Part shown: positions 34,793 through 46,106 of the stretch, piece after piece
Layout of the letters: each line of letters opens with the position of its first letter
Numbering within the stretch: position 1 is the first letter of the stretch
Assembly: GCA_018105865.1 (NCBI GenBank)
Contig: CM030872.1
Location: 9,420,516 to 9,484,515 of the forward strand
DNA: 64,000 bases
Reading direction: 5' to 3'
Origin: Metaphire vulgaris
Taxonomy: Eukaryota > Annelida > Clitellata > Crassiclitellata > Megascolecidae
Notes under the pieces: generated by a model
Databases searched by the model: none
Told to the model about the DNA's origin: nothing
Seen by the model: the letters and a program-made list of their open reading frames with translations, nothing else
Program-made: the position numbers and the translations under genes

Positions 34793-34907
34793 CATTCAAC
34801 TCTTGGAACTGGCTTTCCAGTGATCGTGGCACTGAACGACCCGCTCTCTTTCTCAAAGATCACGAGGTCAGAAGGACCGTTGACAATTGCTGGTTTTATC
34901 ATTCTCA
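34793..34907 (-). CDS. Ig gene exon 23: first half of an Ig-I domain
   Basis: 115 nt: VRMIKPAIVNGPSDLVIFE, GSFSATITGKPVPRVEW. Opens the first copy of the three-domain unit. Donor GTATGT. Confidence 0.95.
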
Positions 34908-35332
34908 CTAAAACGAGAAATGTGATCGTCTTTTTCAGCCGCGCTAAGAAGACAACCTTTATCGTACGTTACGATTTTGAAACTAACCTCACATTAGACA
35001 GTCTAGTACATTTCCTCTCTCAGACTATTCAAATATCTTCCCATATTACTTGCTATTGTTAAAAGAAATTGCCTAAAATAAAGAGATCAAAGCAATGAGT
35101 ATTCATTCATTTACAACAGTCTGTGCTTACATTCAGCATCGTTAAAAATAAATTAAACCAGAAAAATTCATTTCAAAACGAGTTTTCTCGAACTTAAGAG
35201 CATAAAAAATGCGTCGTATATTTCAGAAATCAATATATACAGCATAATTGTTTTCCAATCGTTTTTCCAACTGATGCAATATACAATGAGACAGTAACTT
35301 CACACTGCGCATACCAATGTAAACCTTTTCCC

Positions 35333-35443
35333 CTTGTCAGCCTTTTTCCGGCTAGGTTTATTGATTTTCCCATCTCTTTTCATCCCCCACCAACTTCCTA
35401 TAAATTCATTTCATCCCCCCACCAAGAAATCCTGGAACCGCCA
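35333..35443. mobile_element. Fragment of the CAGTGGCGGTTCC MITE
   Basis: Ends CCTGGAACCGCCACTG and shares the 'accaacttcctataaatt' block with 15241-15559 and 47588-47884. Confidence 0.7.
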
Positions 35444-35502
35444 CTGTCATCGACTGATGCAAGCGCACTGTTTAATGGCGCTAAAGACGTTTCGTCAATT
35501 GA

Positions 35503-35582
35503 TTAACCCCTTAACCGTGTATTTAATTGTAACTCAATGTAAAATGGACGGATATATCCGGGATCCCCAGTTAAGGGGTTAA
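35503..35582. mobile_element. Palindromic TTAA MITE, copy 3
   Basis: 80 bp, TTAACCCCTTAACCGTG to CCCAGTTAAGGGGTTAA, with the GGATATATCC core. It ends 28 bp from the exon 22 donor. Confidence 0.9.
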
Positions 35583-35609
35583 TTGAACGAACGCATATAC
35601 TGCACTTAC

Positions 35610-35797
35610 TGCTGACGGACAGTTTTGCCGAATTCGATGCCAATCCTTCTAGGTTTTCGGCAACAACTTCAAAAGTTCCGGCATCGTCCATCTCGATCTT
35701 TCGAATGGCAAGAGTGAGCTTCAATTCGTTTTCCCTTCCCCTCACCACCTCCTGTTCCGCTCGAGTTGTTCCTTTCAACTGTTTTCCGTCTTTGCGC
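35610..35797 (-). CDS. Ig gene exon 22: second half of an Ig-II domain
   Basis: 188 nt: RKDGKQLKGTTRAEQEVV, ELKLTLAIRKIEMDDAG, ENLEGLASNSAKLSV. First base G keeps the Trp. Donor GTAAGT. Confidence 0.93.
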
Positions 35798-35852
35798 CTG
35801 AAAATGGTCTAAAAGGCTAAACGCAGTGCAAATGTACTTACTGATCGTTGTA

Positions 35853-36034
35853 CAGTAGAACTTCGTTATAACGGACTGATTATTTATAGCGTATATTCGA
35901 TTATAACGTACCGCAATGTACGGTCCCGTCTGAGGCCCACCGTGTTTGTTTGGTGGCATTGGATAAAACGTACCTCGGATATAACGTACTAAATTTTACA
36001 GACCCGCTAAGTACGTTATAACGAAGTTCGACTG
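35853..36034. mobile_element. pogo/Tc1-like MITE with TA target
   Basis: CAGTAGAACTTCGTTATAAC at the left and an inverted GTTATAACGAAGTTCGACTG at the right, with TA on both flanks. 182 bp. The inverted ends recall non-autonomous Tc1-mariner (pogo group) elements. Fragments lie at 31230-31322 and 49665-49770. Confidence 0.8.
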
Positions 36035-36116
36035 TACTTGACTCTTACGTCACCAGGGATGAGCTGAAGTTTCCTGTCGCCTTCCTCGCAGAAAATTAGC
36101 GGTGAACATCTCGATC

Positions 36117-36202
36117 CATGCGCAATGGTTCGGGTAAGATTCGAACCCGCTACCCTCCGGTTGCATGATAGGTCTCCTACCACTACTCCACATCACCCAG
36201 TC
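36117..36202 (-). mobile_element. tRNA-derived SINE head
   Basis: Reverse complement: GATGTGGAGTAGTGGTAGG and GCGGGTTCGAATCTTACC, the same family as 32334 and 41394. The acceptor and T stems are not properly complementary, so it is not a functional tRNA. Confidence 0.8.
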
Positions 36203-36555
36203 GTCGCAAAGATAGTTGTGATAATAACGTGAATGAAAGTGGTTTACGAGGCTAAGTAAGGCGCTGTCCGTTAATTACGTCAACAAAATAGGAGGGTAGG
36301 GGTTCAAAAAAGTTTGACAGTTGTTGACAGGGGAGGGTGGTCAAGAGAAGTTGGCGTCAACAATTTAATTTTTTACAAATGGTCAAAAAAGGAAATTTAA
36401 TGGAATACTATTCATTGCAACGGAGAAAAACCTTAACAAGAAAAAAGGTCATCCCCACCGCATTTTGACATGTTATGAGCAAAAAAGGGGGAAAGGTCTC
36501 ATCACCGCGAAAAATAATGAGATGGAATAGTAAGCTGAAGCAGTTTCAAACTGAC

Positions 36556-36673
36556 CATGTAATCTGTGGAAGAGGTTTCGCGTTGACGGTACATCGGAAG
36601 CGAATCTCCTCGTCTCCTTCGATAACTGACTTATTGACAAGCTTCTCGGTGAATATGGGTGGCCACAGTTTTT
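36556..36673 (-). CDS. Ig gene exon 21: first half of an Ig-II domain, one codon longer
   Basis: 118 nt (others 115): EKLWPPIFTEKLVNKSVIE, IRFRCTVNAKPLPQITW. The extra codon lies in the acidic turn before strand B. Donor GTCAGT. Confidence 0.94.
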
Positions 36674-37259
36674 CTACGAGAAAACGAAAAAAGCACGAAC
36701 ATACACAAACTGACTTCTTCTGTTTTCTGCTCAGACACGTGCTTATTAAATCTCTATGTCGCATAACTATGTCGTCCAATCGGGGTTTAATCTAGACCGT
36801 TTCCTGGGGAAATTACCCCTTTTCCTCCGGAAATTTCAAATTCCCCCGGAAATTTTGGCATACTACATCAACTAACAACAGCCCCCTAGCTGACTTCCCC
36901 CGGCTTTTTCAGTTACCCCCCCGGCTTTGTCAATTTTCCCCCGGAGTTCAGGAGTTTAGATTAAACGCTGCGTTCAGTCTATAGGGTAGAGGTTTTATTG
37001 AACAGATTGGACGAAAAGACAGAAACAGTTGAAACAATAAATGGATTCTAGAGTTATCTAGATGAAGACCTGGGTTATTACATGCTAAGAGTAGTAATTG
37101 AACCAGTTAAACCACGTTATTATTGTAATAAATGAAAATATTTTCCAACGTTTGCAATGATTTGCTCTCAAAAGTTCGAAAACTGATAAAAGCCCGGTTT
37201 AACTTTATTTCTTGCGTGCTAATCAGAATTAAAAACTGTAATTACACAGGGCAGATCCT

Positions 37260-37447
37260 GATAAACCAATCTAAACCATATTATTATTATTAGGCCTATT
37301 GTTGGACCTATTATTAGGCCTATTATTATTAGGCCTTATTATTATCATCAGGCCTATTATTATCAGGTCTATTATTAGGCATATTATTAGGCATATTGTT
37401 AGGCATATTATCACTAGGCCTATTATATGTGCTTGTCACGAATAAAA

Positions 37448-37511
<64 letters not shown>
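37260..37511. repeat. ATTATTAGGCCT tandem and (ATT)n array
   Basis: 37275-37430 is an irregular tandem of 'attattaggcct' variants; 37447-37511 is pure (TTA)n ending about 10 bp from the exon 20 donor. Confidence 0.9.
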
Positions 37512-37513
<2 letters not shown>

Positions 37514-37521
37514 TCTCACAC

Positions 37522-37694
37522 CTTTGACAGTGAGATTAGCGCTTGCAATGCATTCGCCGGCTTCGTTGACTGCTTTCACAACGTACAGGCCTCCAAATGA
37601 CAGCTGGGCGTCGTTCACGGTCAAAATGTGCGTCTGTCCCTCTTTGGTGTGAACCATGTGTTTCGATGGTTTGATCTGCTTCTCGTCTTTAAAC
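37522..37694 (-). CDS. Ig gene exon 20: second half of an Ig-I domain
   Basis: 173 nt: FKDEKQIKPSKHMVHTKE, THILTVNDAQLSFGGLYV, NEAGECIASANLTVK. A (TTA)n array occupies the start of the downstream intron. Donor GTGTGA. Confidence 0.95.
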
Positions 37695-37839
37695 CTAAGG
37701 AACAACGAAACACTTAATTCGTCAAATTGAAAATCGAATTTTAAAAACTTTAAACTTTTAAAAGATTTTTACTTCTCAATCAATCTTCTATCCTATTGTT
37801 TTGTAGATATACATTTTAGTATCGAAAACAGCAGAAAAA

Positions 37840-38060
37840 AGTAAGGCATGAGATGCACGAGAGGCGGAGGAAGGCCCAGGAAAAGTGGATGGATAACATC
37901 AAAGAAAACTTTGAAAGATATCAGTTATCAGTAAACGATGGAAAGAGATTAACAACGGAAAAAGATAAATGGAAGAAGTTTCGTGTCTAGCTGTTGCCGC
38001 TAATGAACTGGCAGAAAGCAACTTGGGTGATGATGATGATGATGATGATGATGATGACCA
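37840..38060 (+). mobile_element. LINE 3' end fragment with (GAT)n tail
   Basis: EAEEGPGKVDG-type decayed reading, then 'aagtttcgtgtctagctgttgccgctaatgaactggcagaaagcaa' and (GAT)n. Homologous to 5700-6060. Confidence 0.75.
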
Positions 38061-38111
38061 GCAGTTTTACTGTCCGACTTAAAGAATATAACAGCAGATT
38101 TAGAACAGTGG

Positions 38112-38154
38112 TTTTCACACAGTCTTACTTAGCCTCCTAAACCACTTTAAATCA

Positions 38155-38251
<97 letters not shown>

Positions 38252-38273
38252 GTTGTTGTTGTTGTTGTTGTTG
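38112..38273 (+). repeat. SINE 3' end with (ATT)n then (GTT)n tail
   Basis: 'cctcctaaaccactttaaatcac' runs directly into about 32 ATT and 8 GTT triplets. This directly shows a SINE end seeding a microsatellite. Confidence 0.9.
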
Positions 38274-39284
38274 TTAGCCTAGTTTTATTTCTCTTTTCTA
38301 CAGTTGCTCTAGTTGCCGAATCTTCGAGTGTACAAATAACAAAAACATACAAAGTCAAAGCAGTTGACCCATTACTTTTCGATAGCCTGTATCTCTATTA
38401 AACGAAAATGTAATTGAACTCGTAAGCATTAAGACAGCTGGTTCATTATAGCATAGGTTTTATACAAAACGACAAATTATAAAGTAACAAAAGCCAATGG
38501 AAGGCGTATTGAACAGTCAGTGTGTAGATATGCAAACATTTCAGAATATTGATAAAATTCTCTCGGACGAAAACTAAATTTTCGTCTGTCCTCATCTTCA
38601 ATGTTTCAAATTCTGCTAAAATAACCGGTATATTCCGTCTCACGCTTGCTTCATAGTGTCCCAAATGAGACATCGTCCATCCATTTTGCACAAAATAATA
38701 CATTCTTCTTTAAAACCCTGCAGAATATCTTGCGGAATGGTTAGTAGGGCAATCAAGGGAAGAGCCGTGTGTTATTATTGGCCTACAACAGGTTTTATAG
38801 ATATCGAATATAAGTTTTATAATTAATTCGCTGTGTGAGAGAAGGCAATTGAACGCCTGTTGAATAGAGGGCGTATAGGCCTTAGATATGTAAAAATCTA
38901 ATCGATTTGAAGAAATTCTCCGACAAAATTCACATTTTTCTCTTGTTCCATCTTCATTGCTTTAATCTTTGCAAGAATAATCAATTAATTACCGGTATAT
39001 CATTCTCAATTTCGATCTACAGAGTTCGAAATAGAACACTCCCAGCCATTTCATACTACACACTAACGCCATTGACTGTAATAGAACGAGGGAAACATCA
39101 ACTAAATTAAAATCTGTTCCCCAACGTAAACATTTCATTTTCCATATCCCTCCTTTCTATCAACAAATCGGACACGACCACCAACCGCTTTCGCATCAAA
39201 TCCAATAAGAATTATAGCCTGGTTACGATGGAAAGAGCGGTCTGATAGGCAGGAAACATCTACAAACGGGATGAGCCGTGTCCT

Positions 39285-39484
39285 CAGGGCCATATTAAGG
39301 CGGGGGCTGCCCACCATAAAAAAATAGGCCCACCGTTTTTCAAGCGACGACCTTTCTTGCTTGTCAGAGATTTTCAGTGAAGGCGGCGGGAAATTTTACA
39401 AGAGCAATTTTCAAATTATGGAAGCGACAACCTTTTTTTACTTCTCAGCCCCCCAGGCCCCATTCGGACCTTAATCCGGCCCTG
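39285..39484. mobile_element. hAT-like MITE (CAGGGCCATATTAAGG...CCGGCCCTG)
   Basis: 200 bp with ends CAGGGCCATATTAAGGC / CCTTAATCCGGCCCTG. Flanks cgtgtcct (39277-39284) and cgtgtctt (39485-39492) match at seven of eight bases. Confidence 0.85.
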
Positions 39485-39584
39485 CGTGTCTTAAGAGGTG
39501 TACGGACAGTTATTCGCTGACATCTGATCACCTAGGTTTGAACGTCCGGTTAGTATACTATTTTTTCAATTTTAAAAATCTATA

Positions 39585-39800
39585 CCATGACACAAGGCAC
39601 TCTACTCTCAAATAGAAGGAAATAAAGAAAGACCCAGGAAAAGTGGATGGACAACATCAGAGAAGATATGAACATGAAAGGAATTTCAATCGTAGAAAGA
39701 AGACGATTAACAGAAGATAGAACTTCTTGGAAACATTTTGTGTCCAGCTACTGCCGCTAAAGAGTTGGCAGAGAGCAAAATGATAATGATGATGATGGTG
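39585..39800 (+). mobile_element. LINE 3' end fragment
   Basis: Same ORF2 tail as at 5700-6060 ([18 protein letters not shown] stop), followed by (GAT)n. Confidence 0.8.
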
Positions 39801-39852
39801 ATGATGATGATGATGATATTATATTATTGCTAGATGTGAATGAGAGAATATA

Positions 39853-39930
<78 letters not shown>

Positions 39931-39970
39931 ATGTGAATGAGAGATTGCTAGATGTGAATGAGAGAATATA

Positions 39971-40017
<47 letters not shown>

Positions 40018-40195
40018 GAATTAGAGCCTGGTTACTATGGAAAGAGCTGTCTCATAGGCAGGAAATCGACAAGCGGAATATAGATGATGAATATAGTTAT
40101 GTGATAGTTATAATTATGATGAAGAATATAGATGATGATGATGGTGATGATGATAATGATGATTATGATGATGATGATGATGATATTATTACTAG
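39787..40195. repeat. (GAT)n complex array with 'gatgtgaatgagagaatata' repeats
   Basis: GAT blocks are separated by repeated 'tagatgtgaatgagagaatata' segments, including a segment at 40016-40075 resembling 39211-39260. It ends about 30 bp before the exon 19 donor. Confidence 0.9.
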
Positions 40196-40225
40196 ATGTG
40201 AATGAGAGAATATAGAGAGACTGAC

Positions 40226-40340
40226 CAGTGGACTGTTGGCTCTGGTCTTCCTTCGAATGCAGCCAAGAAATGTCCGTTTTCGTTTTCCACCAGCACCAGA
40301 TCGTCCGGTTTCTTCAGTAGCGAAGGTGCCTTGGTACGCA
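40226..40340 (-). CDS. Ig gene exon 19: first half of an Ig-I domain
   Basis: 115 nt: VRTKAPSLLKKPDDLVLVE, GHFLAAFEGRPEPTVHW. Donor GTCAGT, unusual for class I. Acceptor GCAAAG lacks a strong pyrimidine tract. Confidence 0.92.
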
Positions 40341-40382
40341 CTTTGCGAAAACAAACAACCCATTATTTAATGCATGCCAGCA

Positions 40383-40672
40383 GGGGCGTAGCCAAGGTGA
40401 GGGATTTGGGGGTTAGCCCCCCTTGGCTGGCGACCAAAGTTTTTTAAATGCATATTATAAATCGGGCTTAGGGAAGCAAAAAAGAAGCACCAAAATATCA
40501 ATATAGATGCATAAGATGTCGCTATCCGCGTTTATATACCATTATTATAACTATATAACTAACTAACTAAGCGAAATAATAAGTGATGATTTTTTTGCTT
40601 GTCAGGATTTTTCGAAGAAATTTGTAACCCCCCACCTTCGAAAAACCCTGGCTACGCCACTGCATCAGTGGC
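40383..40672. mobile_element. MITE with GGGGCGTAGCC ... GGCTACGCCACTG ends
   Basis: Begins GGGGCGTAGCCAAGG and ends CCTGGCTACGCCACTG; relative of 19900-20185. A family-A MITE is inserted at its right border. Confidence 0.65.
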
Positions 40673-40675
40673 GGC

Positions 40676-40859
40676 TCCACCGGGGGGCCAGGAGGCCCGT
40701 GCCCCCTATTGAGTGCCTGGCCCCCTAGTGGCCCTCTGTTGGAACCATGTACTTAATGCTACGTACATTAAACAACAAATGGTTGGCCCCATGATTAGAA
40801 GTTGCCACCCCAACGGCCCCCCACTTACCAAATCCTAAAGCCGCCACTGCACTGCATGC
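40676..40859. mobile_element. MITE family A, copy 5
   Basis: CAGTGGCGGCTCCACC to AAGCCGCCACTG, with a perfect duplication CACTGCAT at 40668-40675 and 40860-40867. Confidence 0.92.
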
Positions 40860-41393
40860 CAGCCATCGCTTAGCCTACTGGTTGGTTTCATTTTTTTTTT
40901 CTATTTCTTTCCTTCTATTCTATTTATTTTCTTTCTCGGATCAACGCGGTAAATCATATTAATTGCAATTGCAAAAGCCTTTTTCATGTCACTGTAATAT
41001 GAAATGCAACCTACAGTAAGTTTTTGCACCGAGTTTTTCACATTTATTGTATCTGCGCCTTACTTGTTACTTTCAATTCTATCCAAACATTTGATCGCAT
41101 TTGCTGATTGATCTTCATTGTATCGTTATTATTATTACATGGTCCTTAATTCGTTTCAAACTCCTCTGAATTTTTGTATATCTATAGCTTGCTGTATTTC
41201 CATAGGCTCACCATTTTGTGGCATTTCGAACGCTCTAGAATGAAATTGAGATGGAATATATTGACAATCCTGGAATTATTTGACGCATTAAAGATGGGCA
41301 CACAAGAAAATATGGTTTTAACGCACGTAAAGTCATCCACAACGTGAAAAATCGTTAAGTGCGAAGGAGTAAGAAGTGAATAACTTGTCCAAG

Positions 41394-41477
41394 GCCGTTA
41401 CGCAGTGACTAGTGTAAGATTCGAACCCGCCACCCTCCGGTTGGATGTCAAGAATTCTACCACTACTCCACCGCACC
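41394..41477 (-). mobile_element. tRNA-derived SINE head
   Basis: Reverse complement: GGTGCGGTGGAGTAGTGG and GGCGGGTTCGAATCTTAC. Third copy of the 32334/36117 family. It ends about 60 bp before the exon 18 donor. Confidence 0.8.
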
Positions 41478-41533
41478 TCTGTATGTACAATTGTACAATG
41501 TGCATTATGTGATCTGATTTGGTTTGAACGTAC

Positions 41534-41721
41534 TCTTGACAAACAGAACGCCTGTGTCTGTTGCTCTTCCCTGTGAGTTTCTGGCGACCACTTTGATTTC
41601 TCCAGAATCGCTCAGCTCAGTGTCGACGAACGACAGAATGACCGTAACTTCGTTGTCTCCTTTGCGCTGGAGATGACATCTGATGCGGGAACTTTCCCGT
41701 AACTCATCGTTGTCTTTTACA
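41534..41721 (-). CDS. Ig gene exon 18: second half of an Ig-II domain, Trp replaced by Cys
   Basis: 188 nt: VKDNDELRESSRIRCHLQ, EVTVILSFVDTELSDSGE, RNSQGRATDTGVLFV. The first base is T, so the split codon reads TG|T (Cys). Donor GTACGT. Confidence 0.92.
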
Positions 41722-42400
41722 CTGAAAATTAAGACGATCTCAGTCACGTCAGACGAACTTAGCTTCTGATGCTGTCAGTTTTCTAATCATATGGTTCACA
41801 ATCTCACAAAATATATTGAAACTCAACCCGACTAACTGTCAGGGCGCGATTTGTAGGGGGAAGGGGGATTCCCCCCTCCCACTGCCCAACTGCATTCCCC
41901 CTACTGCTACATCCTCCCACCACTACATCCCCCACTGCTACACTTCCCCAGCAAATACATCCCCTCAGGCTCGACATACCCTCCCACTGCTCCAGGTCAC
42001 AAATCGCACCCTGCTAACTGCTACCAATCTCCTAATGAAGTGAAAGTGCTCGTGGAACACAAAACTTTCATATGCAATGAGAGCAGTTTTCCAGGTTTGT
42101 ACCTATGGTACTGTATTTGACGCCCATAGCAAGGGGTCAGAAAATATAAATTATCAGGTTAACAAATCTTTGATTAACAAATCATGACATTTTATTGACG
42201 CGAGATTAAAGCTACAGATGCACGTTTCTTGCCCTGTCAACAACTGTCAAACTTTTTTAAACCTCTCCCCTATTTTGTGTTGACGTAATTAATGGACAGC
42301 CCAATACCCAGAGCACCACAGTTATTGTTCTGATGCAGTATTCAACGCACAGCTAAATTGATTGGTTTATCAGTACAGTGCCTATCGTAATAGTACTGAC

Positions 42401-42515
42401 CAAGTGATTTGTGGATAGGGTTTCGCTGATACGGTGCATCGGAAATGAACTTCGTCGTTTTCCAGAACAGTTTCGTCCGACATATTCTCCGTAAACACTG
42501 GAGCCCACAGTTTCT
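42401..42515 (-). CDS. Ig gene exon 17: first half of an Ig-II domain
   Basis: 115 nt: EKLWAPVFTENMSDETVLE, VHFRCTVSAKPYPQIT, then TG. Donor GTCAGT. Confidence 0.94.
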
Positions 42516-42599
42516 CTGTTTCATATCATTTAATATTAATACTTTAGTAATAATAACAACAACACCAACAATAACAATGCTATATAGCAGATGTGTCAA

Positions 42600-43090
42600 G
42601 GCTTGATATCGATGTAGTGAAGAATGCCAAAGACAGTGGCTCAATATAGTGCTTTAAATCGATCTCTAACAGGACGAAATAAATTTCAAATGTGCGGTTC
42701 AATTTGCACAAATCCTGTGTATTATATTAGCATTATGGAATAACGAGGGTTGTCATGGATGAGACCGTTTTAAATGCAAAAGGTGATGACCCATGTTTGC
42801 AATAGCGATTGATATCAATGTAGTAATGGATGCTAAAGATAGTGGCTGAATATTGTGATTGAATTCGATCTATATAACAGGACAAAATTTCAAATGTGCG
42901 GTAGATTTTCTCATATACTGTGCATTATTAACATTATGGAACATCGGGGCTTGTCATCCTGGAGGGGCTCTAAATACATAAAGCGATGGCCTAAGTTTAC
43001 AATAGCGATTGATGTCGATGTAGTGAAGAATGCTAAAGACAGTGGCTCAATATAGTGCTTGAAATCCATCTCTAACAGGACGAAATAAAT
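42600..43090. repeat. ~200-bp tandem repeat, 2.5 copies
   Basis: 'gatatcgatgtagtgaagaatgc' recurs near 42604, 42811 and 43010; each unit continues 'agtggctcaatatagtg...aacaggac'. Confidence 0.9.
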
Positions 43091-43493
43091 GTATTATAAC
43101 GAATGCCGGATGGCACGCGTGCTGGATGACGAAAACATCAAAAGGCCATTCAATCATTACATTATTTACATTGATTTGATTACAACCTATTGTTTTAACT
43201 ATGACAAACCGTATTCTAGTCATGCCTAGCAGCCAATTTCACGCAAAAACTTTTAGTAAAAAAATTCAATACGTTAAATTTTTCGCGGGCCAAATAAAAT
43301 CAGCCCGCGGGCCAAGGTGTTTTGACGCCACCTGTGCACTTTATGGAACCAATCTCAGAAAACAGTATCCTAGTATTATCTGTGTATTCCAGATTTATCC
43401 GCAAAAGTGTGTACCAGAAGACTCAACGTTTGACGATCTTCCAAGAACAGATATAGTAATAATAATAGTAATTATTATTATTAACGCATCACC

Positions 43494-43494
<1 letters not shown>

Positions 43495-43551
<57 letters not shown>

Positions 43552-43571
43552 ATCAATCATCATATAGTAAT

Positions 43572-43630
<59 letters not shown>

Positions 43631-43638
43631 CATCACCA

Positions 43639-43679
<41 letters not shown>

Positions 43680-43680
43680 G
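43495..43680. repeat. (CCA)n / (ATC)n compound array
   Basis: CCA then several ATC blocks. On the minus strand it is the (GAT)n tail of the LINE fragment to its right. Confidence 0.95.
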
Positions 43681-43905
43681 GTTCTCTGTTCTGAGACAGA
43701 GGTTCAGGACTGCATTGTTTCCATTCCTCTCTGTGCCTTGCCTCTGATTTCTGCTGCATAGGTTTTGTGAGGTTGTAGGGTACATCTGTTTTCATCATCC
43801 AGTTTAATAGCATACTCCTTGGTCTTCCTCTTGTCTGTCTTCCTGATATGCTTCCCTCCATTACCGTTCTAAGCAATGTGTCCAATCCAGTTCCGCTGTC
43901 TTCTA
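43635..43905 (-). mobile_element. LINE 3' end fragment, second family
   Basis: The minus-strand reading has TVMEGSISGRQTRGRPRSM, LNWMMKTDVPYN and REEWKQCSPEP, a non-LTR ORF2 C-terminus. Homologous to 10085-10330. Confidence 0.8.
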
Positions 43906-43909
43906 TTAA

Positions 43910-43989
43910 TTAACCCCTTAGCTGGGGATCCCGGATATATCCGTCCATTTTACATCGAGTTACAGTTAAATACACGGTTAAGGGGTTAA
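43910..43989. mobile_element. Palindromic TTAA MITE, copy 4
   Basis: 80 bp, TTAACCCCTTAGCTGGGG to CACGGTTAAGGGGTTAA, GGATATATCC core. Confidence 0.9.
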
Positions 43990-44045
43990 TGGTGTTAATC
44001 AACGATCTTTAGCACACCAAAACAGAACCGACGGGTGATTTTTAC

Positions 44046-44218
44046 CTTTGACGATCAAACTGGCTCTTGCTGTCAGCTCTCCTGCCTCGTTGACTGCCTT
44101 GACGGTGTAAAGACCTCCATCATCTAACCAGGCTGTTCTTATGGTCAGAGAATACGTTTGGTCTTTCTTAGCACTGACCGCTCTCTCCGAAGGCATTACC
44201 AGCATTTCGTCTTTGAAC
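44046..44218 (-). CDS. Ig gene exon 16: second half of an Ig-I domain
   Basis: 173 nt: FKDEMLVMPSERAVSAKKD, TYSLTIRTAWLDDGGLYTV, NEAGELTARASLIVK. Donor GTAAAA. Confidence 0.95.
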
Positions 44219-44281
44219 CTGTATCAGCAGAAGATGCAACCGAATTACAAAATCAAACACATCAAGATATGCGTCTTTTTA

Positions 44282-44421
44282 TAATAGTAATAATATTATT
44301 ATTATTACAAAAAACGCAAATAATAATATTATTATTATTAATGTTATTTTTATTATTAATACCTATTATTATTAGTAGTAGTAGGCCTAGTATTAGTAGT
44401 AGTAGTAGTAGTAATAATAAT

Positions 44422-44499
<78 letters not shown>

Positions 44500-44569
44500 G
44501 AGCGATCTCTATAGCAGGATACAACAGACTTGATTAAGAAATGATGTCTCTTTCAGTGAATCGCTTTGG

Positions 44570-44618
<49 letters not shown>

Positions 44619-44625
44619 TAATAAT
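44282..44625. repeat. (ATT)n, (AGT)n and (AAT)n arrays
   Basis: Short ATT blocks, an AGT block, about 27 ATT triplets (44424-44500) and, in the opposite sense, (AAT)n at 44571-44625. They occupy most of the intron between exons 15 and 16. Confidence 0.95.
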
Positions 44626-44642
44626 GTTATTTAACGCTTTAC

Positions 44643-44757
44643 CATCGCACGGTGGGCTCTGGCTTTCCTTCAATAGCTGCATAGAAGACGCCGTCTTCCT
44701 GTTCTATGATGGTCAGATCGGAGGGTCCCTTCAGTAGAGTAGGTTTTAGAGTTCTCA
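44643..44757 (-). CDS. Ig gene exon 15: first half of an Ig-I domain
   Basis: 115 nt: VRTLKPTLLKGPSDLTIIE, GVFYAAIEGKPEPTVRW. Donor GTAAAG. Confidence 0.95.
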
Positions 44758-44849
44758 CTGAAAATGCATCAAGAAATATTGAAAGAACGGCTTATTTTAA
44801 TCAACTAATCGCAGACGTTTGAGTAACGAAATCTTACTATAGGACCATT

Positions 44850-44929
44850 TTAACCCCTTAACCGTGCATTTAACTGTAACTCAATGTAAAATGGACGGAT
44901 ATATCCGGGATCCCCAGTTAAGGGGTTAA
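44850..44929. mobile_element. Palindromic TTAA MITE, copy 5
   Basis: 80 bp, TTAACCCCTTAACCGTG to CCCAGTTAAGGGGTTAA. Nearly identical to the copy at 35503. Confidence 0.92.
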
Positions 44930-45047
44930 GTCACAAAATACACCAATCAGCACTGAAATTCGTGCATAAACTCATGATCCTGCAATTATCAGGGTCGTGG
45001 AGAGGGGCAAATGGGGAGACAATTATCCCAGGCCTCAGATTCTTATG

Positions 45048-45233
45048 GAGTGGCGGCTCCACAGGAGGGGGCAGGGGGCCAGTGCCCCCTATCGAGTGCC
45101 TGGCCCCCCAATGGCCTCCTGTTGGGGCCCTATACTTAATACTACGTACCTAACAACAAATGTTTGCCCCCATGATTAGAAGTTGTCACCTCAACGGCCT
45201 CACCCCACTTGCCAAATCCTGGAGCCGCCACTG
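45048..45233. mobile_element. MITE family A, copy 6
   Basis: GAGTGGCGGCTCC... to ...GGAGCCGCCACTG, with a perfect duplication TTCTTATG at 45040-45047 and 45234-45241. Confidence 0.92.
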
Positions 45234-45286
45234 TTCTTATGCTGAAGAATCAATTCGATACATTTGTATAGTGTCTTTTGATATAG

Positions 45287-45599
45287 CTCACAATTTTTCG
45301 TGGCATTCCGAACGCTCTAGAATAAACTTGAGGCTGAATATATTGACTATTCTAGTACAATTAGATGCAATGAAGACGGGGACACAAGTAGATGTGGATA
45401 TAATACGATTCATCACTCTTCTGAATTTTGCATACCTAAAGCCTACTGATATGCAAAAATTCAGAAGAGTGAATAAACGAATTATATCCACATTTTCTTG
45501 TGTCCCCATCTTCATTGCGTCAAACCGTAAGAGAATAGTCAATATATTCTGTCGCACTTTTATTCTAGAGCGTGCGAAATGCCACGAAATTTTGTGAGC
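45287..45599. repeat. ~313-bp foldback (inverted-repeat) element
   Basis: The left half ('ctcacaatttttcgtggcat', 'acgctctagaat', 'cattactcttctgaatttt' type blocks) is mirrored by the right half ('attcagaagagtg', 'attctagagcgt', 'ccacgaaattttgtgag'). The arms are about 145 bp with a short loop near 45445. Half-copies occur at 41205-41320, 45800-45930 and 58480-58550. Confidence 0.9.
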
Positions 45600-45649
45600 C
45601 GTTTGGATAGACACTATACAAAGTCTTCCAAAAAGTTATTATCTGTTGA

Positions 45650-46060
45650 ATGTCTATAAAATCGATCGAGAGATAAGAGGGGTCTTTAGATAGCTGCTCT
45701 CCTGTATCACAGGTTTTATAGACCAGAAACCTATCTTAAAATTGATACTCTGTTTGACATTGGACTCTCGAAAGCCAATGGCTACAGTAAGCTATAGGTA
45801 TGCAAAAATTCAGAAGAGTGATGAAACGAATTATATCCACATTTTCTTGTGTCCCCATCTTCATTTCGTCAAACCGTAAGAGAATAAATAGTCAATATAT
45901 TCTGTCGCACTTTTATTTTACAGAGACACTATACAAAGTCTTCCAGAAAGCTATTCTCTGTCAAATGTTTATAAAGTCGAGCGAGAGATAAGAGGGGTTT
46001 TAAGATAGCTGGTTTCTTGTATCACAGGTTTTATACGCCACAAAATATTATAAAATTGAT
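45650..46060. repeat. Direct duplication of 'gagagataagaggggt...tatcacaggtttta' block
   Basis: The block near 45670-45740 recurs at 45980-46050. Related sequence is at 38440-38700, 38800-38950 and 49230-49390, a dispersed repeat family that includes the foldback arms. Confidence 0.75.
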
Positions 46061-46106
46061 ACCCTGTTTGAAATTGGCCTGCAGCACAAGACATTGGATT
46101 TCTTAC

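Noticed and set aside
36117..36202. Possible tRNA gene (also 32334-32406 and 41394-41477)
   Set aside because: A and B boxes are present, but stems are imperfect and three diverged copies with shared flanks indicate a SINE family.
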